Positions 26,160 through 34,178 of a stretch of 54,613 nucleotides of DNA are shown here, piece by piece. This DNA comes from Collinsella sp. (GTDB lineage: Bacteria; Actinomycetota; Coriobacteriia; Coriobacteriales; Coriobacteriaceae). Below the pieces are notes generated by a model. The model was not told the DNA's origin. It ran no database searches and saw only the letters and a program-made list of their open reading frames with translations. The stretch spans positions 1-54,613 of the forward strand of contig JAGZQO010000024.1 in NCBI GenBank assembly GCA_018382125.1, written 5' to 3'. Within the stretch, counting starts at the first letter, position 1. Each line of letters opens with the position of its first letter. Position numbers and translations under genes: made by a program.

Positions 26160-27548
26160 ATGATTAAGATTGCCAAGTTTGGCGGCTCGTCGGTCGCCGA
26201 CGCCGAACACTTCAAGAAGATCAAGGCCATCGTCGATGCCGACCCTGCCCGCCGTTTTGTGGTGGTTTCTGCCTGCGGTCGCCGCTTTAAGGGCGACACC
26301 AAGGTGACCGACCTGCTCTACCTGGTTAACGCGCACGTTAAGTATCACGTGTCGTGCGAGGAGTTGCTCGAGGACATTGGCCAGCGCTATTTTGATATTG
26401 CTGACGAGCTGGAGCTTACCTATCCCATCCGCGAGGAGTTCGCGGCCTTTGCCGAGCGCGCCCGCTCGGGCGGTTACTCCACCGAGGAGCTCGTGAGCCG
26501 CGGTGAGTACTTCACCGCTCGCCTGATGGCCGAGTACCTGGGCCTGCCGTTCCTGGATGCCGCGACGGTCGTTGCGTTCCATCACGACGGTACGCTCAGC
26601 ATGAACCGCACCTCCGAGCTGGTGCAGGAGTACGGTCAGCAGGGCGGCTTTGTTATGCCCGGTTTCTACGGCGCGACGCGTGAGGGCCAGATCAAGCTGC
26701 TCGATCGTGGCGGCGGCGATATCTCGGGCTCGATTTTGGCTAAGTGCCTGGGCGCCGACCTTTACGAGAACTGGACCGACGTCTCGGGTTTCTATTCTGC
26801 CAATCCGCGTATTGTTCCGGAGGCTCAGCCCATTGCGCGCGTTACCTACGAGGAGCTGCGCGAGCTTTCGTACATGGGCGCAAGCGTCCTGCACGAGGAA
26901 GCCGTGTTCCCCGTGCGCGAGGCGGGTATTCCGCTAGTCATCAAGAACACCAATGCGCCGCAGGACCCCGGCACCATCATTAGCGAGACGGCTGACGAGG
27001 GCGAGGCGGAGCCCATCATTACCGGCGTGACCGGCAAGCGCGGTTTTGTCGCCATCAACGTTGCCCGCGACCGCACCAAGCCCCGCGTCGGCTTTATGCG
27101 CCGTGCGCTTTCGGTGTTCGAGCGCTATGACGTTTCCGTCGAGCACATGCCCACCGGTGTCGACCGTTTTGGCGCCGTGGTGCAGGAGCAGGACGTGCAC
27201 GATTCGCTGTACTCGCTCGTTGGTGACATTCAGCAGGAGGTCGAGCCGCTCGAGATCGAGGTTGTCGAGGGTCTGGCGCTCATCGCGACCGTCGGCCGTA
27301 ACCTGCGCGGCCGCGCAGGTATCTCGGGCCACCTGTTTGGCATGCTTGGCCAGGCCGGCGTGAGCGTGCGTATGATTTCGCAGAGCTGTGACGAGATCAA
27401 CATCATCATTGGCGTGGAGGAGAAGGACTTCGATCTGGCGATTCGGACCATTTACCGTGCCTTCTCCGATGAGAACGGCATTGTGAAGGTCTCCGACCTG
27501 GAGGCTTCCGCGCCGGTCGATCCTGCTCTGGCTGCGCTCCACAAGTAG
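26160..27548 (+). CDS. lysC: aspartokinase
   Basis: This 462-aa enzyme makes aspartyl-4-phosphate, the first step toward threonine, lysine and methionine. The N-terminal kinase signature is IAKFGGSSVADAEHF. Other kinase motifs are ELVSRGEYFTARLM, LLDRGGGDISGS and NWTDVSGFYSANPR. The C-terminal third carries two ACT domains (from about residue 300; ATVGRNLRGRAGISGHLF, SQSCDEINIIIGV), so feedback inhibition is expected. It is about as long as monofunctional class enzymes, with no homoserine dehydrogenase fused. It is divergent from thrC and followed by asd. Confidence 0.95.
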   Translation: MIKIAKFGGSSVADAEHFKKIKAIVDADPARRFVVVSACGRRFKGDTKVTDLLYLVNAHVKYHVSCEELLEDIGQRYFDIADELELTYPIREEFAAFAERARSGGYSTEELVSRGEYFTARLMAEYLGLPFLDAATVVAFHHDGTLSMNRTSELVQEYGQQGGFVMPGFYGATREGQIKLLDRGGGDISGSILAKCLGADLYENWTDVSGFYSANPRIVPEAQPIARVTYEELRELSYMGASVLHEEAVFPVREAGIPLVIKNTNAPQDPGTIISETADEGEAEPIITGVTGKRGFVAINVARDRTKPRVGFMRRALSVFERYDVSVEHMPTGVDRFGAVVQEQDVHDSLYSLVGDIQQEVEPLEIEVVEGLALIATVGRNLRGRAGISGHLFGMLGQAGVSVRMISQSCDEINIIIGVEEKDFDLAIRTIYRAFSDENGIVKVSDLEASAPVDPALAALHK

Positions 27549-27560
27549 CTGCTATCTCGC

Positions 27561-27590
27561 TAGATTTTTGGGACTCGCCTCAAAAATCTA
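27561..27590. repeat. hairpin after lysC, related to 5044-5085
   Basis: TAGATTTTTG and CAAAAATCTA form a perfect 10-bp stem with a ten-base loop. It starts 12 bases after the lysC stop. Its reverse complement shares AGTCCCAAAAATCTA-like sequence with the hairpin at 5044. Confidence 0.5.
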
Positions 27591-27621
27591 CGGCGGGGCG
27601 TTTCGTTTCGGTTTCGTTTCG

Positions 27622-27650
27622 ACGGGGCGGGTTTCGTGCCCGCCCCGTTC
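27622..27650 (+). terminator. terminator between lysC and asd
   Basis: Perfect 10-bp arms ACGGGGCGGG / CCCGCCCCGT are followed by TCTTGT. It would end the lysC transcript 70 bases before asd. Confidence 0.7.
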
Positions 27651-27722
27651 TTGTATACACTGGCAACAATAATCGGCCTGCTTGGCGTGCGGGCGATAGC
27701 CACAACCTTTAAAGGGGGAAGC

Positions 27723-28748
27723 ATGAAACAGTACACGGTTGCTATTTTGGGCGCGACGGGAGCCGTGGGCACCCAGATGCTCGAGTGCCTCAACGAGCAG
27801 GAGTTTCCGGTCGGTAAGCTCAAACTGCTGGCAAGTGCACGCTCCGCGGGCAAGACCGTTGAGTTCCGCGGCGAGCAGGTTGTGATTGAGGAGGCTTGCC
27901 CCGAGGCCTTTGAGGGCTGCGACATCGTACTCGGTGCTGCCGGCGACGATATCGCCAAGGAGCTGCTGCCCGAGGCCGTCAAGCGCGGCGCCGTCGTAGT
28001 CGACAACAGCCATGCCTTCCGTATGGATCCCGAGGTACCGCTGGTCGTGCCCGAGATTAATGCCGACGATATCAAGTGGCATCACGGCCTAATCGCCAAC
28101 CCCAACTGCGCGACCATCATCGGCCTGGTTCCCACGTGGCCGCTGCATCAGCTCGCCGGCGTGAAGCGCATGATCGTCTCGACGTATCAGGCGGCTTCGG
28201 GTGCCGGCGCTCCCGGCATGGCCGAGCTCGAGGCTCAGCTGGCCGCCCTGGGCCGCGGCGAGGAGATTCCCGAGCCGCGCGCGTTTGCCGCCCAGCTGGC
28301 GAGCAACCTGATTCCGCAGATCGGCGGCGTCAAGGAGGAAGGCTTTACCTCCGAGGAGATGAAGCTGCAGAACGAGGGCCGTAAGATCATGCACCTGCCC
28401 GAGTTGCGCGTGAACTGCACCTGCGTGCGCGTGCCCGTGCTGCGTTCGCACTCCGAGAGCATTACGCTCGAGTTTGAGCGCGATATTACGGTCGAGGAGG
28501 CTCGTGCTGCGCTGGCTGCCGCTCCCGGCGTCAAGCTGGTTGACGATATGGCTGCCGAGGATGCACACGACCGCTTCCCCATGCCGATGGATACGTCCGA
28601 CCAGGACCTGATTTGGGTCGGCCGCGTGCGTCGCGACATCTCGAACCCCGAGGCCGCGCGCGGTATCACCTTCTGGTGCTGCGGCGACCAAATCCGTAAG
28701 GGCGCGGCAACCAACGCCGTCCAGATCGCTAAGCTGCTCTGCGAGTAA
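27723..28748 (+). CDS. asd: aspartate-semialdehyde dehydrogenase
   Basis: This 341-aa enzyme reduces aspartyl phosphate to the semialdehyde and directly follows aspartokinase in the pathway and on the chromosome. The nucleotide motif is VAILGATGAVGTQML (residues 6-20). The catalytic Cys129 is in IANPNCATI. Active-site and C-terminal segments TYQAASGAGAPGM and RVPVLRSHSESI are also present. The ATG at 27723 is preceded by AAAGGGGGAAGC; an upstream in-frame start at 27636 overlaps the terminator and is rejected. Confidence 0.96.
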   Translation: MKQYTVAILGATGAVGTQMLECLNEQEFPVGKLKLLASARSAGKTVEFRGEQVVIEEACPEAFEGCDIVLGAAGDDIAKELLPEAVKRGAVVVDNSHAFRMDPEVPLVVPEINADDIKWHHGLIANPNCATIIGLVPTWPLHQLAGVKRMIVSTYQAASGAGAPGMAELEAQLAALGRGEEIPEPRAFAAQLASNLIPQIGGVKEEGFTSEEMKLQNEGRKIMHLPELRVNCTCVRVPVLRSHSESITLEFERDITVEEARAALAAAPGVKLVDDMAAEDAHDRFPMPMDTSDQDLIWVGRVRRDISNPEAARGITFWCCGDQIRKGAATNAVQIAKLLCE

Positions 28749-28909
28749 CGGTGGATCTGTCCGGCGGGGGCCGGGCTTAGTTTTCAGAACGTCCTCGACC
28801 ATGTGTGGCGCCGGTGACGCTGCTGCAAGCGGCCTGCGATGGGGCCGCTGTTGGTTGGGGCCGCTGGGCTGATGTGGGGCACGTGGCTGTTGCGGGCCCT
28901 GGTCCCGGC

Positions 28910-29046
28910 GGCGGCCTCGGCGCTTTGCGCCTGCTGCCTTGGGGGGGGGCTGTGGGGCGCGGCCGGCAGCTGCGGCGCGTTCGCGCCTGCTGCCTGGGGT
29001 GACTGCGGGGCCGTGACGGCAGCTGCGGCGCGCTGCGCCTGCTGCC
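28910..29046. repeat. three GC-rich hairpin repeats
   Basis: Three related units occur at 28910-28938, 28965-28994 and 29018-29046. Each reads GGCAGCTGCGGCGCG-like, then a short loop, then GCGCCTGCTGCC, so each can fold on itself. Units 2 and 3 are nearly identical, including the following GGTGACT. The whole gap 28749-29415 holds no supported gene; 28780-28804 also resembles the arm of the repeat at 10027. Confidence 0.6.
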
Positions 29047-29079
29047 TGAGGTGACTTTGGGGTTGGGGTGAATCGGGGT

Positions 29080-29249
29080 CTAATACTTTGCCGAGAAGTG
29101 AACGACCTTATTTGGACCCCCGAAGTATTGGCATATTTTGATCGCTATTTCCTGCGGTTTTGCAGCGCGAATCCTGCGGTTTTTTGGTCTAAAGGTGTGG
29201 ATGCTCCGGGGCTTCGTTTTTACTCGTTCACTTCTCGGGAAAGTATTAG
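29080..29249. mobile_element. MITE-like element with 26-bp terminal inverted repeats
   Basis: The ends 29080-29105 and 29224-29249 (CTAATACTTTGCCGAGAAGT and its complement, continuing to GAACGA) match with one difference over 26 bases. They enclose 118 bases. A 69-aa frame runs across it but has no ribosome site and includes both arms, so it is not annotated. Size and structure are those of a MITE or a very long hairpin. Confidence 0.6.
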
Positions 29250-29415
29250 AGCTCAGCTGATAGAGGTACCGCTTTGACGTCGAAGCCCCGCGTCTTATAC
29301 GCTTGATTGCGGAAAACAGCCTCGCTTAAACAATTACGAGTCTGCCCAAGCGTATCAGACAGGTTGTCTGCACAATTCGCGGTATTATGTTGCGGAGTTT
29401 TGAAAGGAGCCGCTG

Positions 29416-29994
29416 GTGGTCACGACGACGTTTGCTTCGCCCTTGGGCGAAATCTTGCTTGCCGCTGATGGCCGCGGTCTGACGGGGCTTTGGTTTGAGG
29501 GTCAGGAGCACTTTGGCTCTACGCTGCTCAAAGAAGATGCGGAGTATGTCGTAGGTGCCGATGCAGTTTCTGGTACCGGTGGGATGTCTTCGGTGGGTCC
29601 GGCAAATGGTGCGGCTTCTTCGGTGCTTGAGCGTTCTTGGGCTTGGCTGAATGCTTATTTTGCGGGGCAGGAGCCTCGGTTTACGCCGCCGTTGCATATG
29701 ATTGGTACGGCGTTTCAGCGTGAGGTTTGGTTTGAGCTGCTTTCTATCCCGCGTGGCGAGGTCGCTACGTATGGTGAGATCGCCCAGCGTGTTGCGGCTC
29801 GACATCGTGTACCGGGAAACGAAGCACCCGTTGTGTCTCCCCGTGCCGTGGGGGCCGCGGTCGCGCGTAATCCCATTTCGATTATCGTGCCGTGCCATCG
29901 CGTGGTCGCGGCCGACGGCTCGCTTAACGGATATGCCGGCGGCCTCGACCGTAAGGAGTGGCTGCTCCGGCTTGAGAGCGCGTACGAGGAGTAA
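29416..29994 (+). CDS. ogt: methylated-DNA-protein cysteine methyltransferase
   Basis: This 192-aa suicide enzyme removes alkyl groups from O6-alkylguanine. The acceptor Cys160 is in ISIIVPCHRVVAADGSL. The preceding GTAFQREVWFELL and GEVATYGEIAQRVA carry the recognition helix region. An insertion of about 30 residues near 45-75 is Gly/Ser-rich and an extra stretch sits near 130-142. The start is GTG 29416 with AAAGGAG six bases before it. Confidence 0.93.
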   Translation: MVTTTFASPLGEILLAADGRGLTGLWFEGQEHFGSTLLKEDAEYVVGADAVSGTGGMSSVGPANGAASSVLERSWAWLNAYFAGQEPRFTPPLHMIGTAFQREVWFELLSIPRGEVATYGEIAQRVAARHRVPGNEAPVVSPRAVGAAVARNPISIIVPCHRVVAADGSLNGYAGGLDRKEWLLRLESAYEE

Positions 29995-30222
29995 CGCTCG
30001 AACACTTTGCATAACTAGGACGCCGTGAAAGAACGAGTCGCCGTCTTTTCGCGACCGGCATGCGTCCAAGCGCTCGGCATCTGCGCCTTAAGTTTGGTTA
30101 AGCCAAATCCTGCGTATTTGAAAACGCGCAGGTTGAGCAGCTAAGGCTGCGCTAAGACGGCTGGCGGTGCGCTATCATCGGCGGTATCGAAACCTGTAGA
30201 GCCGTGCGCCAAAGGAACAACC

Positions 30223-30906
30223 ATGAAGCTGATGCTTGCCGAGGACGAACCCGGCCTCTCCCGCGCCCTTACCGCGATTCTTCAACATAGCGACTACGAG
30301 GTCGACACTGCCCTCGACGGTCTGACGGCGCTCGAATATCTGCTCGCCAACGACTATGACGCCGCAATCCTGGACATCATGATGCCCGGCATGGATGGCA
30401 TCGAGGTGCTCAAGCGCACACGCACCGCCGGTAAGCGACTGCCCATCATCATGCTCACGGCAAAAAGCGAGGTGTCCGATAAGGTCGAGGGCCTGGATGC
30501 CGGCGCCAACGACTATCTGACTAAGCCGTTTGCCGCCAAGGAGCTGCTCGCGCGCATCCGTGCCATGACACGTGCCGCGACGGCAATTGACGCCACGACG
30601 CTCAGCGTGGGCAACGTGCGCCTCGACACGGCGGCTTGCACGCTTGTGGGTCCCTTGGGTGAGGAACACCTAGCCAATCGTGAGTTTCAGCTTATGGAAC
30701 TCTTTATGCACAACGCCGGGACGCGCATGCCCACCGAGCGTCTGATGCTCGAGGTTTGGGGCGAGGACGCGCCCGAAGGTGCCAACGTGGTGTGGGTCTA
30801 CATCTCATACCTGCGTAAAAAGCTGACGGCGCTCGGTGCCGACGTGGCCATTCGCGCATCGCGCAACCAGGGCTATTCGCTCGAGGTTGTCGAGGAAGGC
30901 GAATAA
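30223..30906 (+). CDS. OmpR-family response regulator
   Basis: The 227-aa regulator has a receiver domain with acidic pocket AEDE, phospho-Asp51 (AAILDIMMPGMDG), switch Thr (IIMLTAKSEVSD) and Lys in YLTKPFAAKELLAR. A C-terminal winged helix follows (from about residue 125, ending YISYLRKKLTALGADVAIRA). It is followed two bases later by its sensor kinase. The ribosome site is AAAGGAACAACC. The target genes are unknown; the Ogt gene upstream and the GyrI/ABC genes downstream are candidates by proximity only. Confidence 0.95.
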   Translation: MKLMLAEDEPGLSRALTAILQHSDYEVDTALDGLTALEYLLANDYDAAILDIMMPGMDGIEVLKRTRTAGKRLPIIMLTAKSEVSDKVEGLDAGANDYLTKPFAAKELLARIRAMTRAATAIDATTLSVGNVRLDTAACTLVGPLGEEHLANREFQLMELFMHNAGTRMPTERLMLEVWGEDAPEGANVVWVYISYLRKKLTALGADVAIRASRNQGYSLEVVEEGE

Positions 30907-30908
30907 GC

Positions 30909-32276
30909 GTGAGCGCGAGCGCGTGGTGGAAGCGCGCGACGGCAAAGCTCGGCATGGGCGCGGACTCGGGCAATCCGGGGCGCGCCGATGCTGCCAGTGC
31001 AATGGGCCGCCGCCTGCGTCGCAAGTTCATCTTGGTTGCCATGGGTGCCGTGACCGTGGTGCTCGCGCTTATCATCGCCGGCATCAACATCGTCAATTAT
31101 TCGCATGTCTGTAAAATGGCCGACGCTCGCCTGGACTATATCCTGGCGGGCAAGGACGGTATCGATTGGGGGGACGAGCCTAAAGCCGATCCCGCTAATG
31201 GCAAGGATGCCGGCGATAGTCAGGCGGGCGTTCGCATCAGGCACTTCGAAGGCATGACGGCGGAGTCTCCCTTCGACACGCGCTACTTTACGGTGTCGAT
31301 TGCCGGCGGGCAGGTGACCGATGTCAACACGGCCCGCATTGCCGCGGTGGGTGCCAAGCGTGCCGCCCGCATCGCTGCAGGACTATATTCCAAGGGCTGG
31401 ACCTCGGGCTTTTCTGGTAACTACCGCTATACGGTTACGGTTCAGGGCGACGAGACAACCTATGTGTTCGTGGACTGCTCGCGCGAGCTTGCAAGCTTTC
31501 ATTCGTTTTTGAGCGCGAGCGTGGCAATCAGTTGCATTGGCTGGCTGGCGGTGCTGGCAATTGTGGCGGGTGCTTCGGGTGCGGTGATTCGACCGATGGT
31601 CGAGAGCTACAGCAAGCAAAAGCGGTTCATTACCGATGCAAGCCATGAGATCAAGACGCCGCTGGCCGTGATTGACGCCGCTAACGAGGTGCAGGAAATC
31701 GAGAGCGGCGAGAGCGAATGGACGCAGAGCATTCACGAGCAGGTCGCGCGGCTGACGGCGCTGACGGAGCGTCTGGTGTTCCTGGCGCGTATGGACGAGG
31801 GCTCGGCGGGCTTTACCATGACATCGATCGATCTTTCGGAGGCCGTGGACAAGGCGGTGGCGCCGTTTGAGTCGGTGGCGGTTTCGCGCGGCAAGCGGCT
31901 GTCGACGTCGATCGCGAGCGGTGTGCGGGCCCATGCCGATGCCGCGGCAGTGGCGCAGGTTGTTGAGCTACTGCTGGACAACGCCACACGCTACGCAAGC
32001 GAGGACAGCGTGATCGAGCTGAGCCTGCGTGCCGTTTCGCGCGGTGCGGGCAAAGGCTCGGCCGAGCTTGTCGTATCGAATGCTGTTGATGAGCTGCCCG
32101 AGGGTGACCTGGACCGGCTGTTCGACCGCTTCTACCGCGCAGATGTCTCGCGTAACTCCAAGACGGGCGGCTCGGGCGTGGGTCTATCCGTGGTGCGTGC
32201 CATCGCCGAAGCCCATGGCGGGAGCGCTTCTGTCTGCGGCCACGGCAACCAGATCACCTTCACCGTCCGCTTCTAA
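30909..32276 (+). CDS. two-component sensor histidine kinase
   Basis: This 455-aa kinase starts with GTG, two bases after the regulator gene. Two membrane helices (about residues 38-62 and 197-222) bracket an extracytoplasmic sensor domain of roughly 135 residues. The dimerisation/phosphoacceptor box is DASHEIKTPLAVIDAANE with His246. ATP-lid motifs are N (ELLLDNATRYAS), DRFYRADVSRNSKTGGSGVG and GLSVVRAIAEAHGG. No HAMP domain is evident between helix 2 and the H-box. The signal is unknown. Confidence 0.94.
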   Translation: MSASAWWKRATAKLGMGADSGNPGRADAASAMGRRLRRKFILVAMGAVTVVLALIIAGINIVNYSHVCKMADARLDYILAGKDGIDWGDEPKADPANGKDAGDSQAGVRIRHFEGMTAESPFDTRYFTVSIAGGQVTDVNTARIAAVGAKRAARIAAGLYSKGWTSGFSGNYRYTVTVQGDETTYVFVDCSRELASFHSFLSASVAISCIGWLAVLAIVAGASGAVIRPMVESYSKQKRFITDASHEIKTPLAVIDAANEVQEIESGESEWTQSIHEQVARLTALTERLVFLARMDEGSAGFTMTSIDLSEAVDKAVAPFESVAVSRGKRLSTSIASGVRAHADAAAVAQVVELLLDNATRYASEDSVIELSLRAVSRGAGKGSAELVVSNAVDELPEGDLDRLFDRFYRADVSRNSKTGGSGVGLSVVRAIAEAHGGSASVCGHGNQITFTVRF

Positions 32277-32330
32277 AACCTGCCAAAAGGGACAGGTTCT
32301 TTTTTGGCAGGTTTTATCTGGGGAAACGCC
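32275..32330 (+). repeat. hairpin repeat family B, copy 1
   Basis: AAAACCTGCCAAAA and TTTTGGCAGGTTTT form the arms around a GGGACAGGTTC-containing loop, followed by ATCTGGGGAAACGCCGGC. It begins inside the stop codon of the kinase gene and can act as its terminator. Confidence 0.85.
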
Positions 32331-32376
32331 GGCGGGGAAGGCTGTGGGCGGAGGGTACGTCCCGGCGTGACGCTGC

Positions 32377-32463
32377 GGAGCGGGATGCACTTTCCTCTTG
32401 GGGCGCCGAGCGGAAACTGCATCCCGGTTTGAGGCTTCAGAACGGGACGCAATTTCCCCTAGG
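32377..32463. repeat. GGGATGCA-type short repeats
   Basis: CGGGATGCACTTTCC and GGAAACTGCATCCCG are inverted copies with one mismatch. A third, direct relative, CGGGACGCAATTTCC, follows about 30 bases later. They lie between the kinase gene and the GyrI-like gene; nothing else is seen in 32331-32563. Confidence 0.5.
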
Positions 32464-32563
32464 GGATATAAGATGCGACGGGCCGCGTCAAGATAATTAC
32501 CGGACGGCCTAGGAGGCGGCGGTTGGCTGGCTTAAAACCTAGCGCGTGAAATGACGCTCCACG

Positions 32564-33202
32564 CTATTCAGCACGCTTGATAGGATGACGAACCACGGTC
32601 TTAAGTTTCTCCGGCGCACATTTGCGTGGATCGGAGAGATAGATTTCGTGATGGAAACGGGTGCCTGAGAAGTCGGGGACATAGCCCTGCTCGGTCGTGT
32701 ATTCATTCATAGCGTTTACGGTCGCCGGTTCGTTGTCGTAGGGTCCGGTATGCATGCATTGAACGCAGAGACCCTCGTCAACTTTAAGCAGCTCGACGGC
32801 AGAAAAGTCAAGTTTCTTTTTGGTCGTGGCTTCCGCGACTGCCCAGTCAAAGTCATCTCGGGTGACGAAATCGGGCAGGCGGATGCACGAGATAAAGTTG
32901 AAATCGTCCTTGCGTACATAATCGATGTCGCCGCTCGGGGAGTCTTGCCACCAGAAACCCTCGAGCGGCGGTACCACAAAGTCGAAATAGCCCTCGATAT
33001 TCCTTGAGCCTTTCTTCGACATCTTGACGGTATAGGCGATGCCGTAAAGCAGCGGCAGGGCGTTTTGATACTCGCCACCTTCGGTATTTGGGTCGCCCTT
33101 TCCGCGAACGGCAACGTAGCTCATAGGCGGGACAGTTACGATACTCGGCTTGCTTGCAGGTTTGTAGAGCTCCTTGCATACCTTCTTAAAGTCGAACGCC
33201 AT
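32564..33202 (-). CDS. GyrI-like small-molecule-binding domain protein
   Basis: This 212-aa protein begins MAFDFKKVCKELYKPASKPS and contains VPPMSYVAVRGKGDPN. Further stretches such as PPLEGFWWQDS, LCVQCMHTGPYDNEPATV and HHEIYLSDPRK are typical of the stand-alone GyrI-like (YdeI type) proteins. The SHS2 fold binds hydrophobic or cationic molecules. No HTH is attached. The ribosome site GAAAGGCGG precedes the ATG. It may sequester or sense compounds handled by the neighbouring two-component and ABC systems; that link is inference. Confidence 0.85.
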   Translation of the reverse strand: MAFDFKKVCKELYKPASKPSIVTVPPMSYVAVRGKGDPNTEGGEYQNALPLLYGIAYTVKMSKKGSRNIEGYFDFVVPPLEGFWWQDSPSGDIDYVRKDDFNFISCIRLPDFVTRDDFDWAVAEATTKKKLDFSAVELLKVDEGLCVQCMHTGPYDNEPATVNAMNEYTTEQGYVPDFSGTRFHHEIYLSDPRKCAPEKLKTVVRHPIKRAE

Positions 33203-33371
33203 GTTGGCCGCCTTTCTGCGTATTGGCCTGCTTGGATAACGGAATCATATCATAGAAACGAACAGCTGTTCGAATGATTTTGCTGACAGATAGAGATGCG
33301 TGCGTTGTGTTTGGCGGTCGGCCTGACCCCGTCGATGATTTCTCTGCCTCCCGGCGCTTGCCTGCGCTCCC

Positions 33372-33421
33372 CGTTTCCCCATATAAAACCTGCCAAAATG
33401 AACCTGTCCCTTTTTGGTCGG
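33372..33421 (-). repeat. hairpin repeat family B, copy 2 (inverted)
   Basis: The reverse complement of the family B consensus, with arms AAAACCTGCCAAAA and TTTTTGGTCGG (one end diverged) and the CGTTTCCCCATAT flank. It lies 50 bases before the ABC ATPase gene. With the copy at 36944 it brackets the ABC operon in inverted orientation. Confidence 0.75.
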
Positions 33422-33471
33422 CGTGAAATGGGTAATACTAAAGAGTTATCCGACCAGATGGGAACCGATCG

Positions 33472-34173
33472 ATGGCTTATATCGAATTCAAAGACGTCAT
33501 CAAAGCATACGGCGAGGGCGATGCCCGCATTCATGCACTCGACGGCGCGAGCTTTACCGTTGAGCGTGGCGAGCTCGCCATTATCCTGGGCGCCTCGGGT
33601 GCCGGCAAGACCACGGCGCTCAACATCCTGGGCGGCATGGATACGGTAACCTCCGGCACCGTGACGGTGGACGGGCGCGACGTGAGCGCTGCCAACGAGG
33701 CACAGCTTGTGGAATACCGCCGCGCCGACGTGGGCTTTGTCTTCCAGTTCTACAATCTGGTTCCCAACCTGACGGCCCTCGAAAACGTTGAGCTCGCAGC
33801 TCAGATCTGCCCCGATTCGCTCGATGCTGAGCAAACGCTTCGCCAGGTTGGCCTGGGCGAGCGCCTCGCCAACTTCCCCGCGCAGCTATCGGGCGGCGAG
33901 CAGCAGCGCGTGTCCATTGCCCGCGCGCTGGCCAAGAACCCCAAGCTGCTTTTATGCGACGAGCCCACGGGTGCACTCGACTACAAAACCGGCAAGCAGA
34001 TTTTGCAGTTGCTGCAGGACACCTGCCACAAGCAGGGCATCACGGTCATTATCATCACCCATAACTCCGCGCTGGCGCCCATGGCCGATCGCCTGATCCG
34101 CTTTAAGAGCGGCCGCGTGGAGAGCGAGACGGTCCAGCAAAATCCCGTGCCGATCGAGACGATCGAGTGGTAG
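33472..34173 (+). CDS. ABC transporter ATPase, MacB/LolD type
   Basis: This 233-aa ATPase has Walker A GASGAGKTT, Q-loop FVFQFYNLVPNLTALENVEL (the signature of the MacB/LolD/FtsE group), signature LSGGEQQRVSIARAL and Walker B LLLCDEPTGALD. It pairs with the large FtsX-type permease directly downstream. Members of this group drive conformational work on extracytoplasmic substrates such as lipoproteins, peptides or antibiotics, not bulk transport. The start is ATG 33472 with a weak GGGAA site. Confidence 0.94.
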   Translation: MAYIEFKDVIKAYGEGDARIHALDGASFTVERGELAIILGASGAGKTTALNILGGMDTVTSGTVTVDGRDVSAANEAQLVEYRRADVGFVFQFYNLVPNLTALENVELAAQICPDSLDAEQTLRQVGLGERLANFPAQLSGGEQQRVSIARALAKNPKLLLCDEPTGALDYKTGKQILQLLQDTCHKQGITVIIITHNSALAPMADRLIRFKSGRVESETVQQNPVPIETIEW

Positions 34174-34178
34174 CGCCC

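Noticed and set aside
28805..29054. Two overlapping small Gly/Ala/Cys-rich frames after asd
   Set aside because: They are translations of the GC-rich hairpin repeats, without ribosome sites.
29068..29277. 69-residue frame across the MITE-like element
   Set aside because: It includes both terminal inverted repeats, has no ribosome site and resembles no protein.
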